Made by a program: the position numbers and the translations under genes. From Pseudomonas frederiksbergensis (GTDB lineage: Bacteria; Pseudomonadota; Gammaproteobacteria; Pseudomonadales; Pseudomonadaceae), in assembly GCF_003732275.1 (NCBI RefSeq), contig NZ_MOBM01000039.1:613013-677012 (forward strand): 64,000 nt of DNA. Direction: 5' to 3'. The notes beneath the pieces were generated by a model. The model did not search any database and had not been told where the DNA came from. It saw only the letters and a program-made list of their open reading frames with translations. Below, piece after piece: positions 41,061-49,385 of the stretch. The stretch's first letter is position 1; every line of letters starts with the position of its first letter.

Positions 41061-43115
41061 ATGCCCCTATCCGCCAACGTCACCAGCGCTCCGATTGCCC
41101 ACAAGGCCGACGGTTCCGACCCGTATGCCTGGCTGCAGGAGCGCGACACCGACGCGGTGCTCGATTACCTGAAAGCTGAAAACCGCTATCAAGAGGCACA
41201 AACCGCCGATCAAGCCGGGCTGCGCGAAACCCTGTTCGAAGAGATCAAGGGGCGGATTCTCGAAACCGACCTGTCGCTGCCCTCGCCCTGGGGCCCGTAC
41301 CTGTATTACACGCGCACCACTGCCGGCGACGAGTACGCCCGCCATTACCGCTGCCCGCGTCCGGTCGATGGCAGCCTGCAGATTGACGAAAGCCAGGAAC
41401 TGCTGCTGCTTGATCCGAACGTGCTGGCCAAGGGCGGCTTCTTTTCCCTGGGCGCGTTCAGCATCAGCCCGGACCACCAGCGTCTGGCCTACAGCATCGA
41501 CTCCAGCGGCGAAGAGATTTACACGCTGTTCGTGAAGGAATTATCCAGCGGCCGCGTCAGCGAACTGGAATTCCAGGATTGCGACGGCAGCATGACCTGG
41601 GCTAACGACAGCCTGACGCTGTTCTTCGGCGAACTCGACGACACCCATCGCCCGCACAAATTGTTCCGCTATCGGCTGGACGGCACCGCGGCCGAAGAAG
41701 TGTTCCATGAGCCGGACGGCCGATTCTTCCTGCATTGCTACCGCTCAAGCTCCGAACGGCAACTGCTGTTGTCGCTGGGCAGCAAGACCACCAGCGAAGT
41801 CTGGGTGCTCGACGCCTCGCTGCCGCATCAGGCCTTTACCTGCCTGGCGCCGAGGGTCGAAGAACATGAATACGATGTCGACCACGGCAAACTCGATGGT
41901 GAGTGGACGTGGCTGATCCGCACCAACCGCGACGGCATCAACTTCGCCCTGTACCAAGCCATCGATACTGGCGTCGCGCCGACCGAAGCCGACTGGCAGA
42001 ACCTGATTCCCCACAGCGACACAGTGATGCTCGAAGGCATGAGCCTGAACGCCGAGGCCATGACCCTGAGCCTGCGCGAAGGTGGCCTGCCGATCATCGA
42101 AGTCCGCCCACGGGATTTAGTGCCATATCGCGTGCAATTGCCGGACGCGGCCTACAGCCTGCATGTGCAGAACAGCCTGGAATTTGTCAGCGACCGGATC
42201 CGTCTGCGCTACGAAGCCTTGAACCGTCCAGCGCAGATCCGCCAACTGATTCTGACCACCGGCGAGCAGCAAGTCCTCAAGGAAACCCCGGTGCTCGGCC
42301 CATTCGACGCCGATGCGTATGTCAGCCAGCGGCTTTGGGCAACCGCACCGGACGGTACGCAAGTGCCGATCAGCCTTGTGGTCAAACGCGAGTTCCTCGG
42401 CAAGCCGACGCCGCTTTATCTGTACGGCTACGGCGCCTACGGCGAAAGCCTCGACCCGTGGTTCTCCCACGCCCGCCTGAGCCTGCTGGATCGCGGCATG
42501 GCGTTTGCCATCGCCCATGTACGCGGTGGCGGTGAGCTGGGCGAAGCCTGGTACCGCGCCGGCAAGCAGGAACACAAGCACAACACCTTCAGCGACTTCA
42601 TTGCCTGCGCCGAACACCTGATAGCCAACGGCTTCACCACCCCATCGCAGCTGGCGATCAGCGGTGGCAGCGCCGGTGGTTTGCTGATCGGCGCGGTACT
42701 CAATCAGCGGCCGGAGCTGTTCGCTGCGGCGATTGCCGAAGTGCCGTTCGTCGACGTGCTCAACACCATGCTCGACCCGGAACTGCCGCTGACCGTCACG
42801 GAATACGACGAGTGGGGCAACCCGCAAGAGCCGGACGTCTATGATCGGATCAAGGCCTACGCCCCGTACGAAAACGTCACCGCGCAAGCCTATCCGGCAA
42901 CGCTGGTAATCGCCGGCTACAACGACAGTCGCGTGCAGTACTGGGAAGCGGCCAAGTGGGTGGCGAAATTGCGCGCGACCAAAACCGACACCAACGCCTT
43001 GTTGCTCAAGACTGAACTGGGTGCCGGCCATGGCGGGATGAGCGGTCGTTATCAGGGATTACGTGACGTAGCCCTCGAATACGCATTTGTTTTCAAGGTT
43101 TTGGACATCGCCTGA
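41061..43115 (+). CDS. ptrB: Oligopeptidase B (prolyl-oligopeptidase family, S9A)
   Basis: Serine peptidase of 684 aa that cleaves short peptides after basic residues. The N-terminal beta-propeller (about 70-400) precedes the alpha/beta-hydrolase domain with its nucleophile in SGGSAGGLLIG (about residue 530), the acid in the NDSRV stretch and the catalytic His in GAGHGGMSGR near residue 650. Oligopeptidase B, rather than prolyl endopeptidase, is favoured by the HVRGGGELG and DPELPLTVTEYDEWGNP segments. GAGAG precedes the ATG. Confidence 0.92.
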   Translation: MPLSANVTSAPIAHKADGSDPYAWLQERDTDAVLDYLKAENRYQEAQTADQAGLRETLFEEIKGRILETDLSLPSPWGPYLYYTRTTAGDEYARHYRCPRPVDGSLQIDESQELLLLDPNVLAKGGFFSLGAFSISPDHQRLAYSIDSSGEEIYTLFVKELSSGRVSELEFQDCDGSMTWANDSLTLFFGELDDTHRPHKLFRYRLDGTAAEEVFHEPDGRFFLHCYRSSSERQLLLSLGSKTTSEVWVLDASLPHQAFTCLAPRVEEHEYDVDHGKLDGEWTWLIRTNRDGINFALYQAIDTGVAPTEADWQNLIPHSDTVMLEGMSLNAEAMTLSLREGGLPIIEVRPRDLVPYRVQLPDAAYSLHVQNSLEFVSDRIRLRYEALNRPAQIRQLILTTGEQQVLKETPVLGPFDADAYVSQRLWATAPDGTQVPISLVVKREFLGKPTPLYLYGYGAYGESLDPWFSHARLSLLDRGMAFAIAHVRGGGELGEAWYRAGKQEHKHNTFSDFIACAEHLIANGFTTPSQLAISGGSAGGLLIGAVLNQRPELFAAAIAEVPFVDVLNTMLDPELPLTVTEYDEWGNPQEPDVYDRIKAYAPYENVTAQAYPATLVIAGYNDSRVQYWEAAKWVAKLRATKTDTNALLLKTELGAGHGGMSGRYQGLRDVALEYAFVFKVLDIA

Positions 43116-43179
43116 GGAACTTGGCCCGGCGTACCGGTCTTAACACCAGTACGCCAGACCGGATGCAACACATATCCCC

Positions 43180-43269
43180 TGTGGGAGCGAGCCTGCTCGC
43201 GATGAGGGCATCACATTCAATATCCATGTTGAATGTGCCTCCGCCATCGCGAGCAGGCTCGCTCCCACA
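43180..43269. repeat. REP doublet, GTGGGAGCGAGCCTGCTCGCGA family
   Basis: Arms 43180-43204 and 43245-43269, perfect over the core. It occupies the gap between ptrB and the cNMP-binding gene. Confidence 0.9.
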
Positions 43270-43326
43270 AGGGATTGGGGACATCCAAAAAACCGGAACC
43301 AGACACAAGAAAAAGACCGTGACGAC

Positions 43327-43800
43327 ATGTCAGAACCGACCTTACTGAACAACGAAATTCGCGACTGGCTGATGGACTGCGGCCTGTTCGATCAACTGCT
43401 GCCGGCAGACTTCGTGGCGGCTTCGGGTTATTTCAGCATCAGCACCATTCCCGAAGGCAAAGAGATTTTCCATGAGGGCGATGCCGGCAGTTTCATGTGC
43501 ATCATCCACACCGGACAGGTCGCGGTGCAGAAGACCAACAGCGACGGGCAACGGGTGACCATGGCCACCTTGCGCAGCGGTCGGGCGTTCGGCGAAATGG
43601 CTGTGCTCGACGGTGAACGGCGCTCAGCCAGTTGCGTGGCCGCGAGCAATTGCCAGTTGCTCAACCTGGGCAAGGACTCCCTGGAAAAGATGCTTAACGA
43701 CGCGCCGAAAATCGCCGCCAAGATCATCCGCGCCCTCGCCGTTTCCCTTTCCAAGCGCTTGCGCATGGCCGATGGGCAACTGCTCTCGCAGCAGATTTAG
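43327..43800 (+). CDS. Cyclic-nucleotide-binding domain protein without a DNA-binding domain
   Basis: A 157-residue single-domain protein of the CAP_ED fold. The phosphate-binding cassette reads FGEMAVLDGERRSASCVA, keeping the Glu and Arg that contact the cyclic phosphate and ribose, so cAMP or cGMP binding is plausible. There is no helix-turn-helix after the C-helix, unlike Crp/Vfr; it probably acts by protein contact. It ends four bases before the convergent secreted-protein gene. Confidence 0.85.
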   Translation: MSEPTLLNNEIRDWLMDCGLFDQLLPADFVAASGYFSISTIPEGKEIFHEGDAGSFMCIIHTGQVAVQKTNSDGQRVTMATLRSGRAFGEMAVLDGERRSASCVAASNCQLLNLGKDSLEKMLNDAPKIAAKIIRALAVSLSKRLRMADGQLLSQQI

Positions 43801-43804
43801 ATAC

Positions 43805-44095
43805 TTACCCGCCCGGCGTTTTGATTTTCGTTGTACTCGGCTCAAGGCCCGGCAAGGTCTGGTCCTTGGGCGGGTTGGGCATTTCGATCGGTGGCAACAA
43901 CGGTGGTCCGCCATTGCCGGAACCGGCCTTGGGCACGCTGGTCGGGGTGATCTGCGGGTACGGCGTCGGGGTGGCGGTGCCGGGTGAACCGGGCATCGGC
44001 ACGGGGCTGGTGGGGATGGTTTGCAGCTCCTGGGCCTGCACTGCAGTTATCGAGAGCGCGGCCAGGGCAATGACCGTTAGAATGGTGCGCTTCAT
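43805..44095 (-). CDS. Small secreted proline-rich protein
   Basis: A 96-residue protein with a signal peptide (MKRTILTVIALAALSITAVQ, cleavage after VQA) and a mature part rich in Pro, Thr and Gly, without Cys. The ATG at 44095 has ACGGAG eight bases upstream; the longer frame to 44170 does not. No known domain; composition suggests a disordered periplasmic or cell-surface protein. It is divergent from the spermidine-synthase-like gene by 95 bp. Confidence 0.72.
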   Translation of the reverse strand: MKRTILTVIALAALSITAVQAQELQTIPTSPVPMPGSPGTATPTPYPQITPTSVPKAGSGNGGPPLLPPIEMPNPPKDQTLPGLEPSTTKIKTPGG

Positions 44096-44190
44096 CAATG
44101 GCTCCGTTGGCCTTGTTGTCTTTTGCAGGCTACTCCCAACTGCGCTCGTTTGCCTTCCTCGGTATATCAATTTCTCCTCAAGAGAGCCCC

Positions 44191-44877
44191 ATGAAACGTT
44201 TCGTTCTGCTCGACACCACCCCCATTCCTGAAAACGGCGGTGCCCTGTGCCTGTTCGAATACGGCGAGGATTTCGTCATCAAGATTCAGGGCGGTGACGG
44301 CGGGCAGTTGATGAACACCCGCATGCACGGTTCCGAAGATGCCCTGGCCGAAATCCCTTGCCGCAAGGTCGCCGGCCGGCCAAATTCGCGGGTATTGATC
44401 GGTGGCCTGGGCATGGGCTTCACCCTCGCCTCGGCACTCAAGCACTTGGGCAAGACGGCTGAAGTGGTGGTCGCCGAACTGGTACCCGGCGTGGTGGAGT
44501 GGAACCGTGGCCCCCTTGGTGAGAAAGCCGGCAACCCACTGCTTGACCCGCGCACCGTGATCCGCATGGAAGACGTGGCCAAGGTGCTGCAAGCCGAGCC
44601 ACAAGGTTTCGATGCGATCATGCTCGACGTCGACAACGGCCCCGAAGGTCTGACCCAGAAGGCCAACAGCTGGCTCTACTCCGCCGGCGGCCTGAGCGCG
44701 TGTGCCAAGGCCCTGCGGCCAAAAGGCGTGCTGGCGGTGTGGTCGGCCAGCGCCGACCGGCAGTTTTCCGACAAGCTGAAAAAAGCCGGTTTCAAAGCCG
44801 AGGAAGTGCAAGTCTTCGCCCACGGCAACAAGGGCACCCGCCACACCATCTGGATTGCCGAAAAGCTCAAGGGCTGA
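44191..44877 (+). CDS. Spermidine-synthase-like methyltransferase-fold protein
   Basis: A 228-residue Rossmann-fold protein of the spermidine/spermine synthase-like group. The nucleotide loop is RVLIGGLGMGFTLASALKHL and the acidic second strand is VVVAELVPGVVEWN; IMLDVDNGPEG corresponds to the catalytic Asp region. It lacks the N-terminal beta-domain of true SpeE, so aminopropyl transfer is unproven. The ATG at 44191 lies after AGAG; the frame upstream to 44098 is non-coding. A perfect 31-bp-arm palindrome begins four bases after its stop. Confidence 0.82.
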   Translation: MKRFVLLDTTPIPENGGALCLFEYGEDFVIKIQGGDGGQLMNTRMHGSEDALAEIPCRKVAGRPNSRVLIGGLGMGFTLASALKHLGKTAEVVVAELVPGVVEWNRGPLGEKAGNPLLDPRTVIRMEDVAKVLQAEPQGFDAIMLDVDNGPEGLTQKANSWLYSAGGLSACAKALRPKGVLAVWSASADRQFSDKLKKAGFKAEEVQVFAHGNKGTRHTIWIAEKLKG

Positions 44878-44881
44878 GCGT

Positions 44882-44963
44882 GGGCCTGTCATCACTTATT
44901 TCCTAGGCCGCGTTGCGCCACAGCAGACCCGGCGCGGCCTAGGAAATAAGTGATGACAGGCCC
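44882..44963. repeat. Perfect 31-bp-arm palindrome with 20-base loop
   Basis: Arms 44882-44912 and 44933-44963 are perfectly complementary; the left arm begins GGGCCTGTCATCACTTATTT. It has no T-run and belongs to none of the REP families here. It starts four bases after the spermidine-synthase-like stop and ends 47 bp before yajD. A second element of the same style is at 51989-52044. Confidence 0.9.
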
Positions 44964-45010
44964 TACACTTGGCTCATAACCGTCATTAGTCTTTTTACAA
45001 AGGTGAACCC

Positions 45011-45385
45011 ATGAGTTCGTCAACGCCTCCGTCCAACACGTCGAAGCTGGACCGCATCCTTGCCGACAACCAACGCGACAAGGAAATGGGTTACCGCGAC
45101 AAGGCCCTGAAGATGTACCCGCACGTGTGCGGCCGCTGCGCCCGTGAGTTCTCCGGCAAACGCCTGAGCGAACTGACCGTGCATCACCGCGACCACAACC
45201 ATGACAACAACCCTCAGGATGGCTCGAACTGGGAGCTGTTGTGCCTGTATTGCCACGACAACGAACACTCGCGTTATACCGATCAGCAGTATTTCGATGA
45301 AGGTTCGCTGAGTACACCGAAGATTGCCAAGGCGACGCACAACCCGTTTGCGGCGTTGGCGGGGTTGATGAAGAAAGAAGATTAA
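45011..45385 (+). CDS. yajD: HNH nuclease family protein YajD
   Basis: A 124-residue HNH protein. Zinc-ligand pairs CGRC (about residues 40-43) and CLYC (about 79-82) flank the core ELTVHHRDHNHDNNPQDGSNWELLC, with the HH and N residues of the HNH active site. AAGGTGA lies about seven bases before the ATG. YajD proteins are widely conserved single-domain HNH proteins whose biological target is unknown; restriction or mobile-element partners are absent here. Confidence 0.88.
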   Translation: MSSSTPPSNTSKLDRILADNQRDKEMGYRDKALKMYPHVCGRCAREFSGKRLSELTVHHRDHNHDNNPQDGSNWELLCLYCHDNEHSRYTDQQYFDEGSLSTPKIAKATHNPFAALAGLMKKED

Positions 45386-45410
45386 AGATCTTCAGTGCCC
45401 TAACTGGCCT

Positions 45411-45504
45411 CATCGCGAGCAGGCTCGCTCCCACAGGGGATCTTCTGTGCATATAGTACTTGTGAACACCCAAGATCCAATGTGGGAGCGAGCCTGCTCG
45501 CGAT
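45411..45504. repeat. REP doublet, GTGGGAGCGAGCCTGCTCGCGA family
   Basis: Arms 45411-45435 and 45481-45504; between yajD and the TrmH-like gene. Confidence 0.88.
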
Positions 45505-45560
45505 AGCAATTGCTCAGACACCACCAATCTCCAAACTGAACACCCCTCCCCCAATCCCCG

Positions 45561-45566
45561 TATAAT
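45561..45566 (+). promoter_or_regulatory. TATAAT -10 box before the RNA methyltransferase
   Basis: A perfect TATAAT 31 bp before the GTG start; the -35 (CTGAAC at 45536-45541, 19-base spacing) is weak. Confidence 0.5.
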
Positions 45567-45596
45567 CGCCGTTTTTTCCCCGAAGGCACCCCGCTC

Positions 45597-46067
45597 GTGG
45601 CAGATAAACGGTACAGCTGCATTGGTTTGTACAACCCCAAATCACCGGAGAACGTCGGTTCGGTAATGCGCGCCGCCGGCTGCTATGGCGTGGCGTCGGT
45701 GTTTTACACCGGCAAGCGCTATGAACGCGCTGCCGATTTCGTCACCGACACCAAGAAAGTCCATTACGACATTCCGCTGATCGGCATCGACGACCTGAAG
45801 AGAATCCTGCCCCTGGGCTGTGTCCCGGTCGCTGTTGAACTGGTCGACGGCGCCCGCTCGCTGCCGGAATACACGCACCCGGATCGCGCCCTCTACATCT
45901 TCGGCCCCGAAGACGGCTCGCTGGATAAAGAAATCCGTGACTGGTGCGAAGACGTGGTCTACATCCCGACCACCGGCTGCATGAATCTGGCGGCCACCGT
46001 CAACGTTGTGCTGTACGACCGCATGGCCAAGGGCAACAACACCCGCTCGGGGCCGAAATTCCGCTGA
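45597..46067 (+). CDS. TrmH/SpoU-family RNA 2'-O-methyltransferase
   Basis: Single-domain SPOUT methyltransferase of 156 aa. Motif 1 is NPKSPENVGSVMRAAGCYG, motif 2 is LYIFGPEDGSL and motif 3 is IPTTGCMNLAATVNVVLYDRM, which together form the trefoil-knot SAM site. It lacks the extra RNA-binding domain of TrmH/RlmB, like TrmL. The start is GTG at 45597 with AAGG about ten bases upstream. Whether the substrate is tRNA or rRNA cannot be read from sequence. Confidence 0.88.
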   Translation: MADKRYSCIGLYNPKSPENVGSVMRAAGCYGVASVFYTGKRYERAADFVTDTKKVHYDIPLIGIDDLKRILPLGCVPVAVELVDGARSLPEYTHPDRALYIFGPEDGSLDKEIRDWCEDVVYIPTTGCMNLAATVNVVLYDRMAKGNNTRSGPKFR

Positions 46068-46159
46068 ATTGCCGCATATTCGATGGAACAAGCCGCTCGC
46101 CCAGGCAGTCAGCTAAATATCTATTGCTGAAGCAACCCTTCCCTGCCTGGAGACAGATC

Positions 46160-46537
46160 ATGCGCGAGTTCAATCCTGTAGAACGTATCGAAACCACCCC
46201 GTTCCAGAGCCCTTCCGTACAGAACGTTCATGGTTGGGAGCGCGCCGGCTCCCTGGCGGGCGGCGTGGTCATGCTGAGCAAGGGCCTGCGACGCGGCGGC
46301 GTGTTCGGATTGATTGAAATAGCCATCGGCGGCATGGCCCTGGCCCGGGGAATCACTGGGCATTGCTCGGCGAAAAGGCTGTTGGAAAAGAACCGTCAGG
46401 ACATGAAAAACGCACGCGCGAGAATCGAGCGCGCCGGGGATGAGCTGGCCCGCATGAAAGCCAATGCCGAAGCGGCGACCAGCACGGCGACCGTGACGGG
46501 AAATGATTCGTTGAATTCGCCGAAGGCTGGGGTTTAA
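46160..46537 (+). CDS. DUF2892-type small membrane protein
   Basis: A 125-residue protein with a YgaP-like DUF2892 core (AGSLAGGVVMLSKGLRRGGVFGLIEIAIGGMALARGITGHC), predicted as two short membrane helices, followed by a charged coiled-coil-like tail (KNRQDMKNARARIERAGDELARMKANAEAA). GGAGA lies eight bases before the ATG at 46160; an overlapping frame starting at 45944 is only an extension into the preceding gene. Function unknown. Confidence 0.78.
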   Translation: MREFNPVERIETTPFQSPSVQNVHGWERAGSLAGGVVMLSKGLRRGGVFGLIEIAIGGMALARGITGHCSAKRLLEKNRQDMKNARARIERAGDELARMKANAEAATSTATVTGNDSLNSPKAGV

Positions 46538-46548
46538 CCCTTTTAGAT

Positions 46549-46628
46549 CAAAAGATCGCAGCCTTCGGCAGCTCCTACAGGTGGTACACCATCCCAATGT
46601 AGGAGCTGCCGAAGGCTGCGATCTTTTG
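46549..46628. repeat. REP doublet, GTAGGAGCTGCCGAAGG family
   Basis: Perfect 30-base arms 46549-46578 and 46599-46628, identical in sequence to those at 712-789; between convergent genes. Confidence 0.9.
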
Positions 46629-46633
46629 ATTTT

Positions 46634-47863
46634 TTATTGCAACAATCCGGTATCAAGCACCTTGGAAGACTCGCCAATAACGCTTTCCGCGAGCTGAACG
46701 AATGCCTTCGTATCCACACTCTCCAACTGCATCGCCCCACGCAGCACATCATCGAGCGAGCGCTTGTTGCGGGTCTTCAGGCGAATCTCGCGGTCCAGTT
46801 CCTGTAGCAACACCACCGCTTTGGCCACCTGCGCCGGGTTGATCTGCTCACCGCGCAACGTGCTGACCTTCTGGCTGTCCTTGACCAACTTGCTGTGTAG
46901 GCTTTCATACCGCTCATCACTCATGCCGCCTGCGCGGCGCACCAGTTCGATGGCGTAATACTCGGCAACCCCTTCGCTGATCCAGTCGCTGCGCTGGCTG
47001 TCGTTGATCCGCCCGAACACTTGAGCCAATTCACGCACCAAGGCACTGCTGCCGCTTTCGCTGACCAGCGGCAGACGCGTGTTCAGGTAGATCGATTCAT
47101 GCGCGGCCAGGCTGCCGCGCCACATCGGGTCGTTGGCGCCGACAATCAGCAACTTGCTGGGATGACGCGGAAAAGTTTCCTGCACTTGCGGCCAGACAAA
47201 GGTCAGCAGCGTCAGCACGTCCATGCGGCGCATGCCCTGCCCCTGTGGCGAGGCGACGGTGACTTCGGTTTCTCCCAGCCGCGTGCGGCGGCTGCCGAGG
47301 TGGCCGGCGAGCATCCAGCCAGTGGGACGATCGAACAGGCGCGAGACGTTGTCGATCCGGAACTTGTTCTTACCGATCCGCGGCCAGGCGGTTTCGACGC
47401 TTTTCCAACCGGTGGGCAATTCGAATTCAAGGCGTGAGACCAGCTCGATACCGTCCTGTTGATCGAGTTTGGCCGCGGGCACCAGGTCATCGCCACGCAT
47501 CAGCGCCCAGTTCGGCGTCATTCGGGTGTCGAAGCTGCCGCTCTTGCGCCCATGGCTGATGCGCACGCGGTAGGTCAGGCTGGCCTTTTCGGCGGTCGGA
47601 CGCCAGACACCACGGGCCTGTTTGCCCGGTGTGAGCTGCCATTGGCCATCGGCCTTGAAATCACTGTAGTGACTGCCATCGCCCAAGTCGAAATCCAGAC
47701 TGCGCACCGCCGAGCCCTGGGCCAGGGTCAGGCGCACTTCGGCCTGATCGCTTTGCGGCAACAGGCGCACGTGATAATCCAGATCGACTTTCTTCGCCGC
47801 CCATACAGGCAAACTCAGGGCCAGCAGCCCGACAGCCAACGCCCGCCGCACTCCCACAGCCAT
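46634..47863 (-). CDS. Secreted gluzincin-like protein lacking the zinc motif (pseudopeptidase)
   Basis: A 409-residue exported protein: signal peptide MAVGVRRALAVGLLALSLPV (cleavage after VWA), a beta-rich N-terminal half, then a helical half that lines up with the M1/M61 gluzincin fold. Where active enzymes have HExxH, this protein has R-E-L-A-Q (ALVRELAQVFG), yet the following WISEGVAEYYAIEL keeps the pattern around the third zinc ligand. Both His ligands are thus lost and catalysis is unlikely. AGGAG five bases before the ATG at 47863 sets the start; the upstream frame overlaps a REP element. Confidence 0.75.
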   Translation of the reverse strand: MAVGVRRALAVGLLALSLPVWAAKKVDLDYHVRLLPQSDQAEVRLTLAQGSAVRSLDFDLGDGSHYSDFKADGQWQLTPGKQARGVWRPTAEKASLTYRVRISHGRKSGSFDTRMTPNWALMRGDDLVPAAKLDQQDGIELVSRLEFELPTGWKSVETAWPRIGKNKFRIDNVSRLFDRPTGWMLAGHLGSRRTRLGETEVTVASPQGQGMRRMDVLTLLTFVWPQVQETFPRHPSKLLIVGANDPMWRGSLAAHESIYLNTRLPLVSESGSSALVRELAQVFGRINDSQRSDWISEGVAEYYAIELVRRAGGMSDERYESLHSKLVKDSQKVSTLRGEQINPAQVAKAVVLLQELDREIRLKTRNKRSLDDVLRGAMQLESVDTKAFVQLAESVIGESSKVLDTGLLQ

Positions 47864-47875
47864 ACACACTCCTAT

Positions 47876-47987
47876 TGTGGCGAGCGAGCTTGCTCGCGCT
47901 GGGCTGCGTAGCGGCCCCGAATTTTTGTCATCACTTCCTATTTTGTGAGTGCTACGCACTCAAGCGCGAGCAAGCTCCCTCGCCACA
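47876..47987. repeat. REP-type inverted repeat, GTGGCGAGGGAGCTTGCTC family
   Basis: Outer arms near 47876-47900 and 47963-47987 (GTGGCGAGCGAGCTTGCTCGCG and partner), with a less regular interior. Third-family member. Confidence 0.8.
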
Positions 47988-47999
47988 AAGCAATGGGAA

Positions 48000-48449
48000 T
48001 CAACCCGCGCGAAAAATCAGATGGTCTTCCCAATCGTCTTCGGCCACGCTGCCCTCGGCGAGCATGCGCCCGGACTGGGAAATACGTTCGTGATGCACCG
48101 CCTCGCGATCACCGCATACCAAGTGATGCCAGAGCGGTAAATCCTTGCCTTCGCTGACCAGTCGATAACCGCAGGTCGGCGGCAGCCATTTGAACTCATC
48201 GGCCTTGCCCGGCGTGAGCTGGATGCAATCGGGCACAAAGTCGCGGCGGTTGGGGTAATCGGTACACTGACAGGTTTTGAGGTCCAGCAGTTTGCAGGCG
48301 ATACGCGTGTAGTAGACGGAGTTGTCGTCTTCGTCCTCGAGTTTTTGCAGGCAGCACAGGCCACAGCCATCGCACAGCGATTCCCATTCCTCTTGATCGA
48401 GTTGATCGAGGGTTTTGCGTATCCAGAACGGTTCGACTTTGGCGGCCAT
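48000..48449 (-). CDS. ycgN: YcgN-family cysteine-cluster protein (UPF0260)
   Basis: A 149-residue protein with the family's CxxCGxCC cluster (CDGCGLCC, about residues 27-34) and further cysteines in TCQCTDYPNRRDFVPDC and PPTCGYR. These probably bind a zinc ion or an Fe-S centre. Highly conserved in gammaproteobacteria but without an assigned function. Monocistronic here, with a third-family REP after its stop. Confidence 0.9.
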   Translation of the reverse strand: MAAKVEPFWIRKTLDQLDQEEWESLCDGCGLCCLQKLEDEDDNSVYYTRIACKLLDLKTCQCTDYPNRRDFVPDCIQLTPGKADEFKWLPPTCGYRLVSEGKDLPLWHHLVCGDREAVHHERISQSGRMLAEGSVAEDDWEDHLIFRAG

Positions 48450-48728
48450 GGCTCAAGCATCAACATCAGGTGGTGAAAAGGCCGCCAGTCTAGTGCCAAG
48501 GCACCGGCGGGCCAAGCATTGGCGACTGCCGGTACACGGCACTTGTGAGTTTTTGCGCCGCCCGGTAGCTTTGCCAGCTGCAAAGAGCCCTGCCCACGTG
48601 CCATTAACGCTCAACCGCGTTGCATTCAGGTGAACGGCCCAGGCTCTCGAAAAACTCTATCGCTCAGCTCAACTGCGCCCGCCGGTTTTTTAGACGACCC
48701 TCACTTTCAGACGTAAAGGAATCTCTTG
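48450..48728. other. Divergent intergenic region
   Basis: No gene, REP unit or terminator with a clear signature was found in these 279 bases; presumably it holds the promoters of ycgN and of the nitroreductase. Confidence 0.5.
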
Positions 48729-49322
48729 ATGAGCGCTAACCCACGCGTTGCCGATTACGCCATTCACCCTCAGTTCACCGATCGCTGGTCGCCCCGCGCC
48801 TTCACCGGCGAAACCATTGCCGAAGAGACGCTGCTGAGCTTCTTCGAAGCCGCACGCTGGGCACCTTCGGCGTATAACTCGCAGCCTTGGCGGTTTCTCT
48901 ATGCGCGTCGCGACACGCCGAACTGGGAGCGTTACCTGGGCCTGTTGAATGAATTCAACCGCAGTTGGGCGCAGCATGCCTCGGCGCTGGTGATCGTGGT
49001 CTCGAAAACCACCTTTGCGATACCTGGCGCCACCGAAGAAACACCGGCGCTATGGCACACCTTCGATACCGGTTCGGCCTGGGGCCACCTGGCGCTGCAA
49101 GCGAGCATCAGCGGCTGGCACACGCACGGCATGGCTGGTTTCGATCAGGAACTGACCCGCAAAGAGCTGAATATTCCTGAGGGCTATGCGCTGCACGCGG
49201 CGGTGGCGATCGGCAAGCTGGGCGACAAGGCGACGCTGGCCGAGTACCTGCAAGCGCGCGAAGAGCCAAGCCCGCGTCGTCCGCTGAGCGAGTTGGCGGC
49301 TGAAGGTGATTTCACCCTCTAA
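48729..49322 (+). CDS. Nitroreductase-family FMN oxidoreductase
   Basis: A 197-residue nitroreductase-fold protein. The FMN-binding motif RWSPRAFTGE is near residue 20, EAARWAPSAYNSQPWRF near 45-60 and a C-terminal PEGYALHAAVAIGKLGD. These enzymes reduce nitroaromatics, quinones or enals with NAD(P)H; the physiological substrate is open. The ATG at 48729, with AAGGA about nine bases upstream, is preferred to the TTG immediately before it. Confidence 0.88.
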   Translation: MSANPRVADYAIHPQFTDRWSPRAFTGETIAEETLLSFFEAARWAPSAYNSQPWRFLYARRDTPNWERYLGLLNEFNRSWAQHASALVIVVSKTTFAIPGATEETPALWHTFDTGSAWGHLALQASISGWHTHGMAGFDQELTRKELNIPEGYALHAAVAIGKLGDKATLAEYLQAREEPSPRRPLSELAAEGDFTL

Positions 49323-49336
49323 CCAACGATGAAGTT

Positions 49337-49372
49337 CAAATGTGGGAGCGGGCTTGCTCGCTCCCACATTTG
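49337..49372. terminator. Compact REP-derived hairpin between convergent genes
   Basis: Perfect 14-base arms (CAAATGTGGGAGCG, 49337-49350, and its complement 49359-49372) with an eight-base loop. The sequence is a GTGGGAGCGGGCTTGCTCGC REP whose two units appear to have merged, leaving a tight hairpin that could end both transcripts. Confidence 0.65.
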
Positions 49373-49385
49373 ATTGGTGGTGGAT

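Noticed and set aside
45944..46159. Upstream extension of the DUF2892 gene
   Set aside because: It overlaps the end of the RNA methyltransferase gene in another frame and the translated part is shadow-like; the ATG at 46160 has a good ribosome site.
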